In this document: positions 58,046-64,000 of the stretch, piece by piece
Numbering within the stretch: position 1 is the first letter of the stretch
Layout of the letters: every line of letters starts with the position of its first letter
From: Lichenicoccus roseus
Lineage (GTDB): Bacteria; Pseudomonadota; Alphaproteobacteria; Acetobacterales; Acetobacteraceae
Direction of reading: 5' to 3'
Assembly: GCF_005844085.1 (NCBI RefSeq)
Contig: NZ_VCDI01000001.1
Coordinates: 868,001 to 932,000 of the forward strand
DNA: 64,000 bases
The notes under the pieces: model-generated
The model's database searches: none
What the model saw: only the letters and a program-made list of their open reading frames with translations
Told to the model about the DNA's origin: nothing
Program-made: the position numbers and the translations under genes

Positions 58046-59287
58046 TTACGCCTTCATGCGCAGGAGCCATAGCTGCGCGATATCCGCAGCGCCATCGGTA
58101 CCGCTCACGCCCTGCAGGGTGCTGCCGGCTGCAGCCTTGTCGCCGGCCGCCATCTCCGCAAGGCCAAGGTGCAGTTGCGCGTCCTCGGGATTGAGCAGGC
58201 CGCCCTTCGCGATGGCCTCCTTCATCACCGCGATGCCCTTCGGGTACTGGCCGAGATCGACATAGCTGTAGCCGACCGCGAGCAGCGCGTTGCCGTTCGG
58301 CTGCGAGCGGGCGGAAGCCTCGTCGGTGGCGATGCTGGCCTTCTTTTCGGCCACGGTCTTATCGACCAGCGCCTTCAGCCTGGCCTCGCGCGGCGCCTGC
58401 GCATCGCGGCCGAGCGCGCCGGTCGCGTAGCCCTTGTTCATCACCGCCAGGCCCTGGTTCGGAAGCCCGTCCTGGACCGCCATCTCGGCCATGTCCATGA
58501 AGTCCTGCGTGCTGGTCAGCAGGCCGACATCCAGGCGCAGCCGGTCGATGTCGAATTGCAGCCGGTCGGGCACGTTCGGGTTGGCGCGCAGGCCCTGCAT
58601 GAGCTGCGCCCAGTATTCCGGCTTCGGATAATAGGTGACCAGCAGCGTCATGGTGTGGTCGAGGCCGCTGGTGTCGCGCGACTGCAGCTGGCAGTTCGCC
58701 AGCAGCTGCAGCTGCGCTTCCGGCGGTGTCTGCCGGGCCTTCAGCTCGGCCTGGATCTGCGCGTTCTGCACCGCGGCGGCGCGCACATAGTCCTTCTGCA
58801 GATAGTAGCACTGGATCAGCAGCGTCTCGAGCGCGGGCGAGGCGCCGCCGGCCTTGTGGTAGCGATCGATGGCGGCGATCGTGCCGGCATAGTCGCGCAT
58901 CTGGTAGTACGACGAGGCTTCCGCCATCAGCAGGCGCTGCTGCTCGGCGGCCGGCACGCGTCCGGACTTCAGCAGCACGTCGTCGGCGCCGATTGCGGAC
59001 TTGAAGTCGCCCGACTGCTGCGCAACCGACGCCCGCATCTCGTCGATCACGAAGCTCTCGTTGGCGGTCTTGTCGCGCGCCCGCTCGGCGATGTCGATCT
59101 GCTCCATGGCGGCCGGAAACTTGCCCGCCTTGGCCAGCGCCTGCGCCTTCTGCAGCGGCTTGCCGACCACCGGCCGCAGCGCGTCCTGCGCCTGTGCCGG
59201 CGGGCTCTGCAGCATGGCAGCGCCGAACGGAGCGCACGCAAAGAAAACGCCGGCCAACAGGCCGGCGCGAGACACCCTCAACAGCAT
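58046..59287 (-). CDS. TPR-repeat periplasmic protein of the TonB operon
   Basis: 413 aa. Signal peptide (MLLRVSRAGLLAGVFFACAP, cleavage near AQAQ), then tetratricopeptide helices throughout: KAQALAKAGKFPAAMEQIDI, AEASSYYQMRDYAGTIAAID, LLIQCYYLQKDYVRAAAVQN and, near the C-terminus, LAVGYSYVDLGQYPKGIAVM. It lies 3 bases after the second exbD, so it belongs to the tonB-exbB-exbD-exbD unit. TPR proteins of this kind are found next to exbBD in several proteobacteria and may scaffold the complex; function unproven. Confidence 0.88.
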   Translation of the reverse strand: MLLRVSRAGLLAGVFFACAPFGAAMLQSPPAQAQDALRPVVGKPLQKAQALAKAGKFPAAMEQIDIAERARDKTANESFVIDEMRASVAQQSGDFKSAIGADDVLLKSGRVPAAEQQRLLMAEASSYYQMRDYAGTIAAIDRYHKAGGASPALETLLIQCYYLQKDYVRAAAVQNAQIQAELKARQTPPEAQLQLLANCQLQSRDTSGLDHTMTLLVTYYPKPEYWAQLMQGLRANPNVPDRLQFDIDRLRLDVGLLTSTQDFMDMAEMAVQDGLPNQGLAVMNKGYATGALGRDAQAPREARLKALVDKTVAEKKASIATDEASARSQPNGNALLAVGYSYVDLGQYPKGIAVMKEAIAKGGLLNPEDAQLHLGLAEMAAGDKAAAGSTLQGVSGTDGAADIAQLWLLRMKA

Positions 59288-59289
59288 CG

Positions 59290-59733
59290 TCAGTTGTTTC
59301 CCATGTACTGCTCTTGACCCACCAGACCGAGCTTGGTCATGCCGAGCCGCTGGGCGTCCGCCATCACGTGCGCCACCGCGCTATAGGGAGCGAGCCGGTT
59401 CGGGCGCAGATGGATCTCGGGCTGGTCAGGCAGCAGCGACGCGTTCACGAAGCGCGCCTGGAGCTGCTGCTCGTTCGGCACCGCGTCGCCATTCCATGAG
59501 ATGGTGCCATCGAAATCGACATCGATGGTGACCACCTGCGGCGGCACCGGCGGCGGCGGCGGGTTGCCCTGCGGCAGGTCGAGCTTCACTGCGTGCGTCT
59601 GCATCGGGATGGTGATGATCAGCATGATCAGCAGCACCAGCATGACGTCGATGAGCGGCGTCGTGTTGATGTCGACGACGACTTCGGGATCGCCGCTGGC
59701 GTCACCGCCGCCGGATCCTACGTTCATGGCCAT
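59290..59733 (-). CDS. exbD: ExbD-type biopolymer transport protein (second copy)
   Basis: 147 aa from MAMNVGSGGG. One membrane helix (LIDVMLVLLIMLIITIP) preceded by DINTTPLIDVM, whose Asp is the proton-coupling residue of ExbD/TolR, then a periplasmic domain (VVTIDVDFDGTISWNGDAVP and IHLRPNRLAPYSAVAHVMAD). Forms the proton-driven motor with ExbB and energises TonB. Tandem with a related exbD 5 bases upstream; the second copy has a Pro-rich linker (GNPPPPPVPPQ). Confidence 0.94.
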   Translation of the reverse strand: MAMNVGSGGGDASGDPEVVVDINTTPLIDVMLVLLIMLIITIPMQTHAVKLDLPQGNPPPPPVPPQVVTIDVDFDGTISWNGDAVPNEQQLQARFVNASLLPDQPEIHLRPNRLAPYSAVAHVMADAQRLGMTKLGLVGQEQYMGNN

Positions 59734-59738
59734 GGCGG

Positions 59739-60173
59739 CTAGCCTCCCTTGGGTGGCGGTTCGGTGATGAAGCCGACCTTGAAGATGCCGGCGCGCTGGC
59801 AATCGGTGACCACCTTGCCGACGAACTCGTAGCGCCCGCGGGCATCGCCGCGGATGTGCACCTCGGGCTGCGGCTTCAGCACCGCGAACTTCTCGAGCCG
59901 CGCCAGCAGGTCGGCGTTGCTCTTGATCGGGATCGCGTTCCAGTACGTCGAACCGTCATCGGTGACCGCGATGATGACGTTCTCCGGCTTGGTCTGCGTT
60001 GGCTGGTTGGTGTCCTTCGGCAGCTGCACCTTCACCGTATGGGTCACCACCGGAATGGTGATCAGGAAGATGATGAGCAGCACCAGCATGACGTCGACGA
60101 GTGGGGTGGTGTTGATCGTCGACACCACCTCGTCCTCGTCGTCCCCTTCAGCGGGGCCGACGTTCATTGCCAT
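59739..60173 (-). CDS. exbD: ExbD-type biopolymer transport protein (first copy)
   Basis: 144 aa. Acidic cytosolic N-terminus (AEGDDEDEVV), STINTTPLVDVMLVLLIIFL with the coupling Asp, and a periplasmic domain with VHIRGDARGRYEFVGKVVTD. About half identical to the following ExbD, as in the tonB-exbB-exbD1-exbD2 clusters known from Xanthomonas. Starts 3 bases after exbB. Confidence 0.94.
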   Translation of the reverse strand: MAMNVGPAEGDDEDEVVSTINTTPLVDVMLVLLIIFLITIPVVTHTVKVQLPKDTNQPTQTKPENVIIAVTDDGSTYWNAIPIKSNADLLARLEKFAVLKPQPEVHIRGDARGRYEFVGKVVTDCQRAGIFKVGFITEPPPKGG

Positions 60174-60176
60174 CGG

Positions 60177-61358
60177 TCAGGCGACCCGGGTCACGCCGCC
60201 GGTGGCGGTGCTGGGTGCTGCGGACATCGCCGGCGTCGCGACGCCCGGCTGGCCGACACGGGTGCCGCCAACCAGCACCGAGTGCAGGTCGGACGAGAAG
60301 TAGCGCACCTTCTCCATCGCCGACTTGTTGCGGCGAACCAGCCAGTTGTAGCCGAGCACCGCCGGCACCGCTGTGGCGAGGCCGATGGCGGTCATGATCA
60401 ACGCCTCGCCCACCGGACCGGCGACCTTGTCGATGGAAGCCTGGCCGGCGATGCCGATGGCGGTCAGCGCGTGATAGATGCCCCAGACGGTGCCGAACAG
60501 ACCGACGAATGGCGCGGTCGAGCCGACGGTGGCGAGGAATGCAAGGCCGCCCTGCAGGCGCGACTGGATGGTCTCGACCGCGCGCTGGATCGACATCGTG
60601 ACCCAGGTGGTGAGGTCGATGCTTTCGGTCAGCGAGCCCTCGTGGTGGTCGGTGGCCGAGATGCCGGTGTCGGCGATGTAGCGGAACGGCGAGGACGGCT
60701 TCAGGCTGGAGGCGCCGTCACGCACCGTCGGCTTGGTCCAGAACGCCTTGCCGGTCTGCTTGGCGGCGCTCAGCAGGCGGGCCTGCTCGATGTACTTGGT
60801 GATCATGATGTACCAGGTGCCGAGAGACATGATCACCAGGATGATCAGCACGCCGCGGGCGATGAAGTCGCCGCCGTTCCACAGCGCGTCCAGGCCGTAG
60901 GGATTGTCGACCGCCGCGGTCTTCGGCGCATCGGCAGCCGGCGCGCCGGGGGCGGCGTTCGCGTTGGCAGCCGGGGCGCCTGGGGCACCGGGAGCAGGAG
61001 CAGCACCGGGAGCAGGAGCAGCGCCGGGCGCCGGGGCAGCGCCGGGGGCAGTCGAGGTCGCCGAGGCGTCCGGGGCCGGGGCGCCGCCGGCCGGAGCACC
61101 GGCGGCAGGCGCTGCCATGGTCGCGGCGCCAGGAGCAGAAGGTGCTCCGGCAGCAGGCGCAGCACCGGGAGCCGGAGCGGCGGCGTCCGGAGCGGGAGCC
61201 GCCGGAGCCGGGGCGGGAGCAGCCGGCGCCGGGGCGGATGCCGCGGGGGCCGGGGCCGCCTGGGCCAGTGCCAGCGCTGGTGTCATCGCCGGTCCGGCGA
61301 GGCCGAACATGACGGCGACGGCCGGCGCTAGAACGGGGTGACGGTGCAGTGCGGTCAT
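60177..61358 (-). CDS. exbB: ExbB-type motor protein with a long Ala/Pro-rich N-terminal region
   Basis: 393 aa from ATG 61358. Signal peptide (APAVAVMFGLAGPAMTPALA), then about 120 residues of low-complexity Ala/Pro/Gly, then the MotA/TolQ/ExbB domain: helix FIARGVLIILVIMSLGTWYI, GLAFLATVGSTAPFVGLFGT with the conserved Thr/Pro region, GTVWGIYHALTAIG, and EALIMTAIGLATAVPAVLGY. The core is normal; the periplasmic Ala/Pro spacer is much longer than in E. coli ExbB (244 aa). It may reach through the periplasm toward peptidoglycan or the outer membrane. Confidence 0.94.
   Translation of the reverse strand: MTALHRHPVLAPAVAVMFGLAGPAMTPALALAQAAPAPAASAPAPAAPAPAPAAPAPDAAAPAPGAAPAAGAPSAPGAATMAAPAAGAPAGGAPAPDASATSTAPGAAPAPGAAPAPGAAPAPGAPGAPAANANAAPGAPAADAPKTAAVDNPYGLDALWNGGDFIARGVLIILVIMSLGTWYIMITKYIEQARLLSAAKQTGKAFWTKPTVRDGASSLKPSSPFRYIADTGISATDHHEGSLTESIDLTTWVTMSIQRAVETIQSRLQGGLAFLATVGSTAPFVGLFGTVWGIYHALTAIGIAGQASIDKVAGPVGEALIMTAIGLATAVPAVLGYNWLVRRNKSAMEKVRYFSSDLHSVLVGGTRVGQPGVATPAMSAAPSTATGGVTRVA
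60985..61038. repeat. 18-bp tandem repeat inside exbB
   Basis: 60985-61002 and 61003-61020 are identical 18-mers; 61021-61038 is a third, diverged copy. They encode the hexapeptide APGAAP in tandem within the Ala/Pro linker, a place where slippage could change linker length between strains. Confidence 0.75.
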
Positions 61359-61428
61359 GCCTTGATCCTCTGAAATCGTCCCGTGACCGGGGAACTGCCC
61401 CGGCCCGGCCTCGTGCCGTGAAGAACTG

Positions 61429-62082
61429 CTATTCTTCGTCGTTGTTGAGCTTGAAGGTGATGTTGAAGGCGTGGTGCGCCTCGCGCACCGGCACCCCGTT
61501 GTGCACGGCTGGACGATAGCGGGCCTGCTGCACCCAGCGCAGCGCGGCCTCACCGAAGGCGGCGCCACCCTGCACGCTCTGGACCGCGCAGCCGCTGGTG
61601 GTGCCGGTTGGCTCCACGTCGCAGACGACGACCACGCGACCTTCGCGCTGCGCATCCTGCATCGCAGGCGGGTATTCGAGTGCCGGACCGGCGATCGGGC
61701 GCGCCGACACCGAGCTGTCCGGCACGGCCGGGCCGGGGGTGGGCGGCTTGGCCTGGTACGGCACCGGGCTCGGCGGCTGCGGCGTGCGCACGACCTGCTG
61801 GATGGCGTGCGGCTGCGGCGGCGGCTGGATCTGGATTTCCGGCGGCGGAATGTAGGGCGGCGGCGGGTTGGTCAGCTGCGGCGGCGGCGGCGGCGGAGGT
61901 GGCGGCGGCGGCGGCTTGGTCTCCTTGATGATCTTGGTCTCGATGGGCGCCTTGACGAGCTCGACGATGTTCTTGCCGAGGCCTTCCACGAGCGCCCAGA
62001 TCAACAGGACATGCAGCGCGACAACGATCGCGAGCCCAACGATGTGGCGCATCGGACTGCGTTGCTGTTGCGCGTAATCCAT
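61429..62082 (-). CDS. tonB: TonB energy transducer
   Basis: 217 aa. Short cytosolic N-terminus, one anchor helix (IVGLAIVVALHVLLIWALV, with the conserved His for ExbD coupling), then a proline-rich spacer (twelve consecutive Pro, further PPP runs) and a C-terminal TonB box-binding domain: PALEYPPAMQDAQREGRVVV, VQSVQGGAAFGEAALRWVQQ and ARYRPAVHNGVPV. Spans the periplasm and transmits the proton motive force to TonB-dependent outer-membrane receptors. First gene of the operon; 70 bases before exbB. Confidence 0.94.
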   Translation of the reverse strand: MDYAQQQRSPMRHIVGLAIVVALHVLLIWALVEGLGKNIVELVKAPIETKIIKETKPPPPPPPPPPPPQLTNPPPPYIPPPEIQIQPPPQPHAIQQVVRTPQPPSPVPYQAKPPTPGPAVPDSSVSARPIAGPALEYPPAMQDAQREGRVVVVCDVEPTGTTSGCAVQSVQGGAAFGEAALRWVQQARYRPAVHNGVPVREAHHAFNITFKLNNDEE

Positions 62083-62548
62083 TCATCAACCCTCCTGTTC
62101 GCCATCCGGACCGCCCTGCATCGAGAGCGGACCACGCCAGCAGGCACAACCAATGCGAAACGCGTGCCGCGATTGCAAACCGCGGGCCGCGAACGAATGG
62201 CTGGGCCCCCTGACCCGTGTCCGGTCATTCGGGCGATGCGGCAACTGCTGCCGACTGCCCCTCGACCGCCGCATATCAGCGATTGCCGAATATCTGCAAT
62301 GACCGGGGCACGTAGCTCGAATTGAGGGTTTCCCGAGTGTTGTTGTCAAGAAGCATAAGAAAATTGACCCTGGAGGACCTGCCGGACAGCAAAGGCCTAA
62401 AATTGCGCCAGTGATACAGTGAGAGAACAACTCTACGTGACGTGAATGATTTCAATCACTCAGTTCACGAACTTAACAGGGATTGTTTCACAAGCGGTTT
62501 TTCAAGCTTAAATTCGCGTCAATCCATGAGAACCGCTCATATGCTGCA
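62083..62548. other. Non-coding region upstream of tonB
   Basis: 466 bases, noticeably richer in A+T than the surroundings. It holds the putative tonB promoter (62321-62350) and an imperfect dyad GTGAATGA-TT-TCAATCAC at 62442-62459 (7 of 8 arm positions paired) that might be an operator. No gene, Fur-box-like site or RNA structure could be supported. Confidence 0.6.
62321..62350 (-). promoter_or_regulatory. Candidate sigma-70-type promoter for tonB
   Basis: On the minus strand TTGACA (rc of 62345-62350) lies 18 bases before CTCAAT (rc of 62321-62326), about 240 bases upstream of the tonB start. The -35 is perfect, the -10 weak. Confidence 0.35.
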
Positions 62549-63166
62549 TCACGGAATTTTTTCCGTCGGCTGCGGCTTCAATTCTGCCTCCAGCGTCAGG
62601 CTGACATCGTCGCCCACCAGCGGCACGTAGGCCACCACGCCGAAAGACGACCGCCTGACGATGGCGGCCCCCGAGAAACCGACGGTCAGCCGGCCGTCGA
62701 CCGGATCGGTGCCGGCACCCCCGAATACGACGTTCATCGCGACTGGATGGGTGACCCCGCACAGGGTCAGCATGCCATCCAGGCGGGCGCGTCCTGGACC
62801 GGTCATGATCAGGCTGCTCGCTTCGTAGCGTGCGGTCGGGTAGCGCCCGACGGCGAAGAATTGCCCGCCATGCAGGCGCCGGTCGAGGGAAGGGTCGAGC
62901 GAGGTGATCAGCGTCATCGGCACCTGGGCGTCCAGCCGCGCAGCCTCGGGATGCGCCGGATCGATCCGCAGGCTGCCACGGACCTGCGGCACCAGCCCGG
63001 TATAGGTGGAGTAGCCCAGATGGCTGACCGACCACGTCACCCGCGTATGCCCGGGATCGAACAGGTACGTCCCGGAAGGCAGTGCAGCCGGTTCCACAGC
63101 GTGGGCCGCGGGCGCCGCCGTCGCTGTCAGGACCAACAGGCCCGCTATGAAGTGGATGGATCGCAC
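62549..63166 (-). CDS. YceI family periplasmic protein
   Basis: 205 aa with a signal peptide (FIAGLLVLTATAAPAAHA). Lipocalin-like YceI barrel: GTYLFDPGHTRVTWSVSHLG with the conserved His, STYTGLVPQVRGSLRIDPAH, FFAVGRYPTARYEASSL and LTLCGVTHPVAMNVVF. Members bind polyisoprenoid lipids; their physiological roles vary (acid or osmotic stress, ubiquinone handling). GTG start at 63166. Lies alone, 72 bases after prfB on the same strand. Confidence 0.9.
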   Translation of the reverse strand: MRSIHFIAGLLVLTATAAPAAHAVEPAALPSGTYLFDPGHTRVTWSVSHLGYSTYTGLVPQVRGSLRIDPAHPEAARLDAQVPMTLITSLDPSLDRRLHGGQFFAVGRYPTARYEASSLIMTGPGRARLDGMLTLCGVTHPVAMNVVFGGAGTDPVDGRLTVGFSGAAIVRRSSFGVVAYVPLVGDDVSLTLEAELKPQPTEKIP

Positions 63167-63238
63167 CGCCAGCCAGCGCCCTCAAATAGATGGCCGACAC
63201 TTGCCTAAATTTCAGGCAGTCGTCAACGCACCGGGACG

Positions 63239-64000
63239 CTAGCTGGCGTTGGCGCTTGCCTCCGACCGTGTTGCGCCGACGCGAGCCGCCAGCGAGGCCG
63301 CCATGAAATCGTCCAGGCTGCCATCCAGCACCGCGTCCGGATTGCCTTTCTCGACACCGGTACGGAGATCCTTCACCAGCTGGTATGGCGCCAGCACGTA
63401 GGAGCGGATCTGGTGGCCCCAGCCGATATCGGTCTTGGCCGCCTCGGTCGCCGCCGACGCCGCCTCGCGACGCTGCAGCTCCGCCTCGTACATCCGGGCC
63501 TTCAGCATTCCCATCGCCGTCGCCCGGTTGCGATGCTGCGATCGGTCGGTCTGGCAGGCGACGATGATCCCGGTCGGCACGTGGGTGATGCGGATCGCGC
63601 TCTCGGTCTTGTTGACGTGCTGGCCACCGGCGCCGGAGGCCCGGAAGGTGTCCACCTTGAGGTCGGCCTCGTTGATCTCGATCTCGATGGTGTCGTCCAC
63701 CACCGGATACACCCAGACCGAGGCAAAGCTGGTCTGCCGGCGCGCCGCGCTGTCGAACGGGCTGATGCGCACCAGCCGGTGCACTCCCGCCTCGGTCTTC
63801 AGCCAGCCATAGGCATTCGGCCCGCTGACCTGCACGGTCGCCGATTTCAGCCCGGCCTGCTCGCCCTCGCTCTCCTCGATCAGCGTCAGCTTGTAGCCAT
63901 GCTGCTCGGCCCAGCGGGAATACATGCGCAGCAGCATCTCGGCCCAGTCCTGCGCCTCGGTGCCGCCGGCGCCGGCATTGACTTCGAGGAAGGCGTCGTT
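63239..64000 (-). CDS. prfB: Peptide chain release factor 2 (partial)
   Basis: C-terminal 253 residues; the gene continues beyond the right edge. Recognises UGA/UAA stop codons. The tripeptide determinant SPF appears in [17 protein letters not shown], and the catalytic GGQ in [20 protein letters not shown]. Upstream the frame continues as [19 protein letters not shown], the RF2 domain 2 opening. The frame-shift site typical of prfB lies near the start, outside the window, so its presence cannot be checked. Confidence 0.95.
   Translation of the reverse strand, partial: NDAFLEVNAGAGGTEAQDWAEMLLRMYSRWAEQHGYKLTLIEESEGEQAGLKSATVQVSGPNAYGWLKTEAGVHRLVRISPFDSAARRQTSFASVWVYPVVDDTIEIEINEADLKVDTFRASGAGGQHVNKTESAIRITHVPTGIIVACQTDRSQHRNRATAMGMLKARMYEAELQRREAASAATEAAKTDIGWGHQIRSYVLAPYQLVKDLRTGVEKGNPDAVLDGSLDDFMAASLAARVGATRSEASANAS

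Noticed and set aside
60900-61260. Ala/Pro repeats considered as a CRISPR-like or minisatellite array
   Set aside because: The repeat is in frame within exbB and encodes its periplasmic linker; there are no spacers.
62551-62566. ACGGAA-TTTT-TTCCGT hairpin as yceI terminator
   Set aside because: It lies within the last codons of yceI rather than after the stop, and is short; treated as coincidence.

Overview
The window reads as chromosomal DNA of a GC-rich alphaproteobacterium. Acetobacteraceae-like (order Rhodospirillales) is my best inference: the gene content is alphaproteobacterial (two-CXXC-cysteine YbbN/CnoX co-chaperone, PduO-type adenosyltransferase, GSH reductase next to Fpr, tonB-exbB-exbD-exbD block) and a BciA-type divinyl-chlorophyllide reductase is present, a family usually found in bacteriochlorophyll-making lineages. 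No phage, insertion sequence, CRISPR array or rRNA operon was seen. The window is cut inside an AlkB-like gene (left edge) and inside prfB (right edge).

Layout. 0-14.6 kb is mostly housekeeping: alkB-like fragment, gor, fpr, a histidine phosphatase coupled to cobA, a cobalamin adenosyltransferase coupled to a heme-degrading-type monooxygenase, a DUF4142 lipoprotein, proline iminopeptidase, a DUF423 membrane protein coupled to an RlmM-like rRNA methyltransferase, an ATP-grasp protein of unknown role, an exported thioredoxin, the divergent alkanesulfonate pair ssuA/ssuD, Trm112-like and LON-domain proteins, ybbN/cnoX and tRNA-Gly(GCC). 14.6-21.8 kb holds a very large propeller-GGDEF sensor, a YjbR protein, a membrane glycosyltransferase, cytochrome b561 and a YciI protein, with two gene-poor gaps.

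21.8-56.7 kb is a catabolic region with three complete CUT2-type (RbsABC/MglABC-like) ABC importers. Locus A (23.3-30.9 kb, preceded by a divergent LacI regulator): KPR-like dehydrogenase, binding protein, permease, ATPase, permease, SDR and a second binding protein. Locus B (40.1 down to 32.5 kb, minus strand): binding protein, ATPase, two permeases, SDR, YciI, SDR and Zn-type alcohol dehydrogenase. Divergent from B is a six-gene operon (40.4-47.9 kb): maleylacetate reductase, an in-frame fusion of an intradiol (hydroxyquinol-type) dioxygenase to a beta-hydroxyacid dehydrogenase, a protein joining a winged helix to a solute-binding-protein domain without a signal peptide, a Gfo/Idh/MocA oxidoreductase, an alcohol dehydrogenase and an SDR. 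An MFS importer follows on the other strand. Locus C (56.6 down to 52.2 kb): IolI-like isomerase, ATPase, permease, inositol/ribose-type binding protein, with a GGAA-N6-TTCC dyad upstream. fumC and bciA lie between the operons.

56.7-64 kb: bioA, then a tonB-exbB-exbD-exbD-TPR operon for energising outer-membrane receptors, a YceI protein and prfB.

How the parts may work together (inference): the three importers bring in polyols or sugars, the many NAD(P)-dependent oxidoreductases oxidise them, and at least one route ends in ring cleavage of a hydroxyquinol-like aromatic and reduction of maleylacetate to 3-oxoadipate, feeding the TCA cycle. Matching TTGCGCA dyads in the control regions of loci A and B suggest one LacI-type regulator may link them. 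The least familiar features are the dioxygenase-dehydrogenase fusion and the cytosolic winged-helix/binding-protein fusion beside it.
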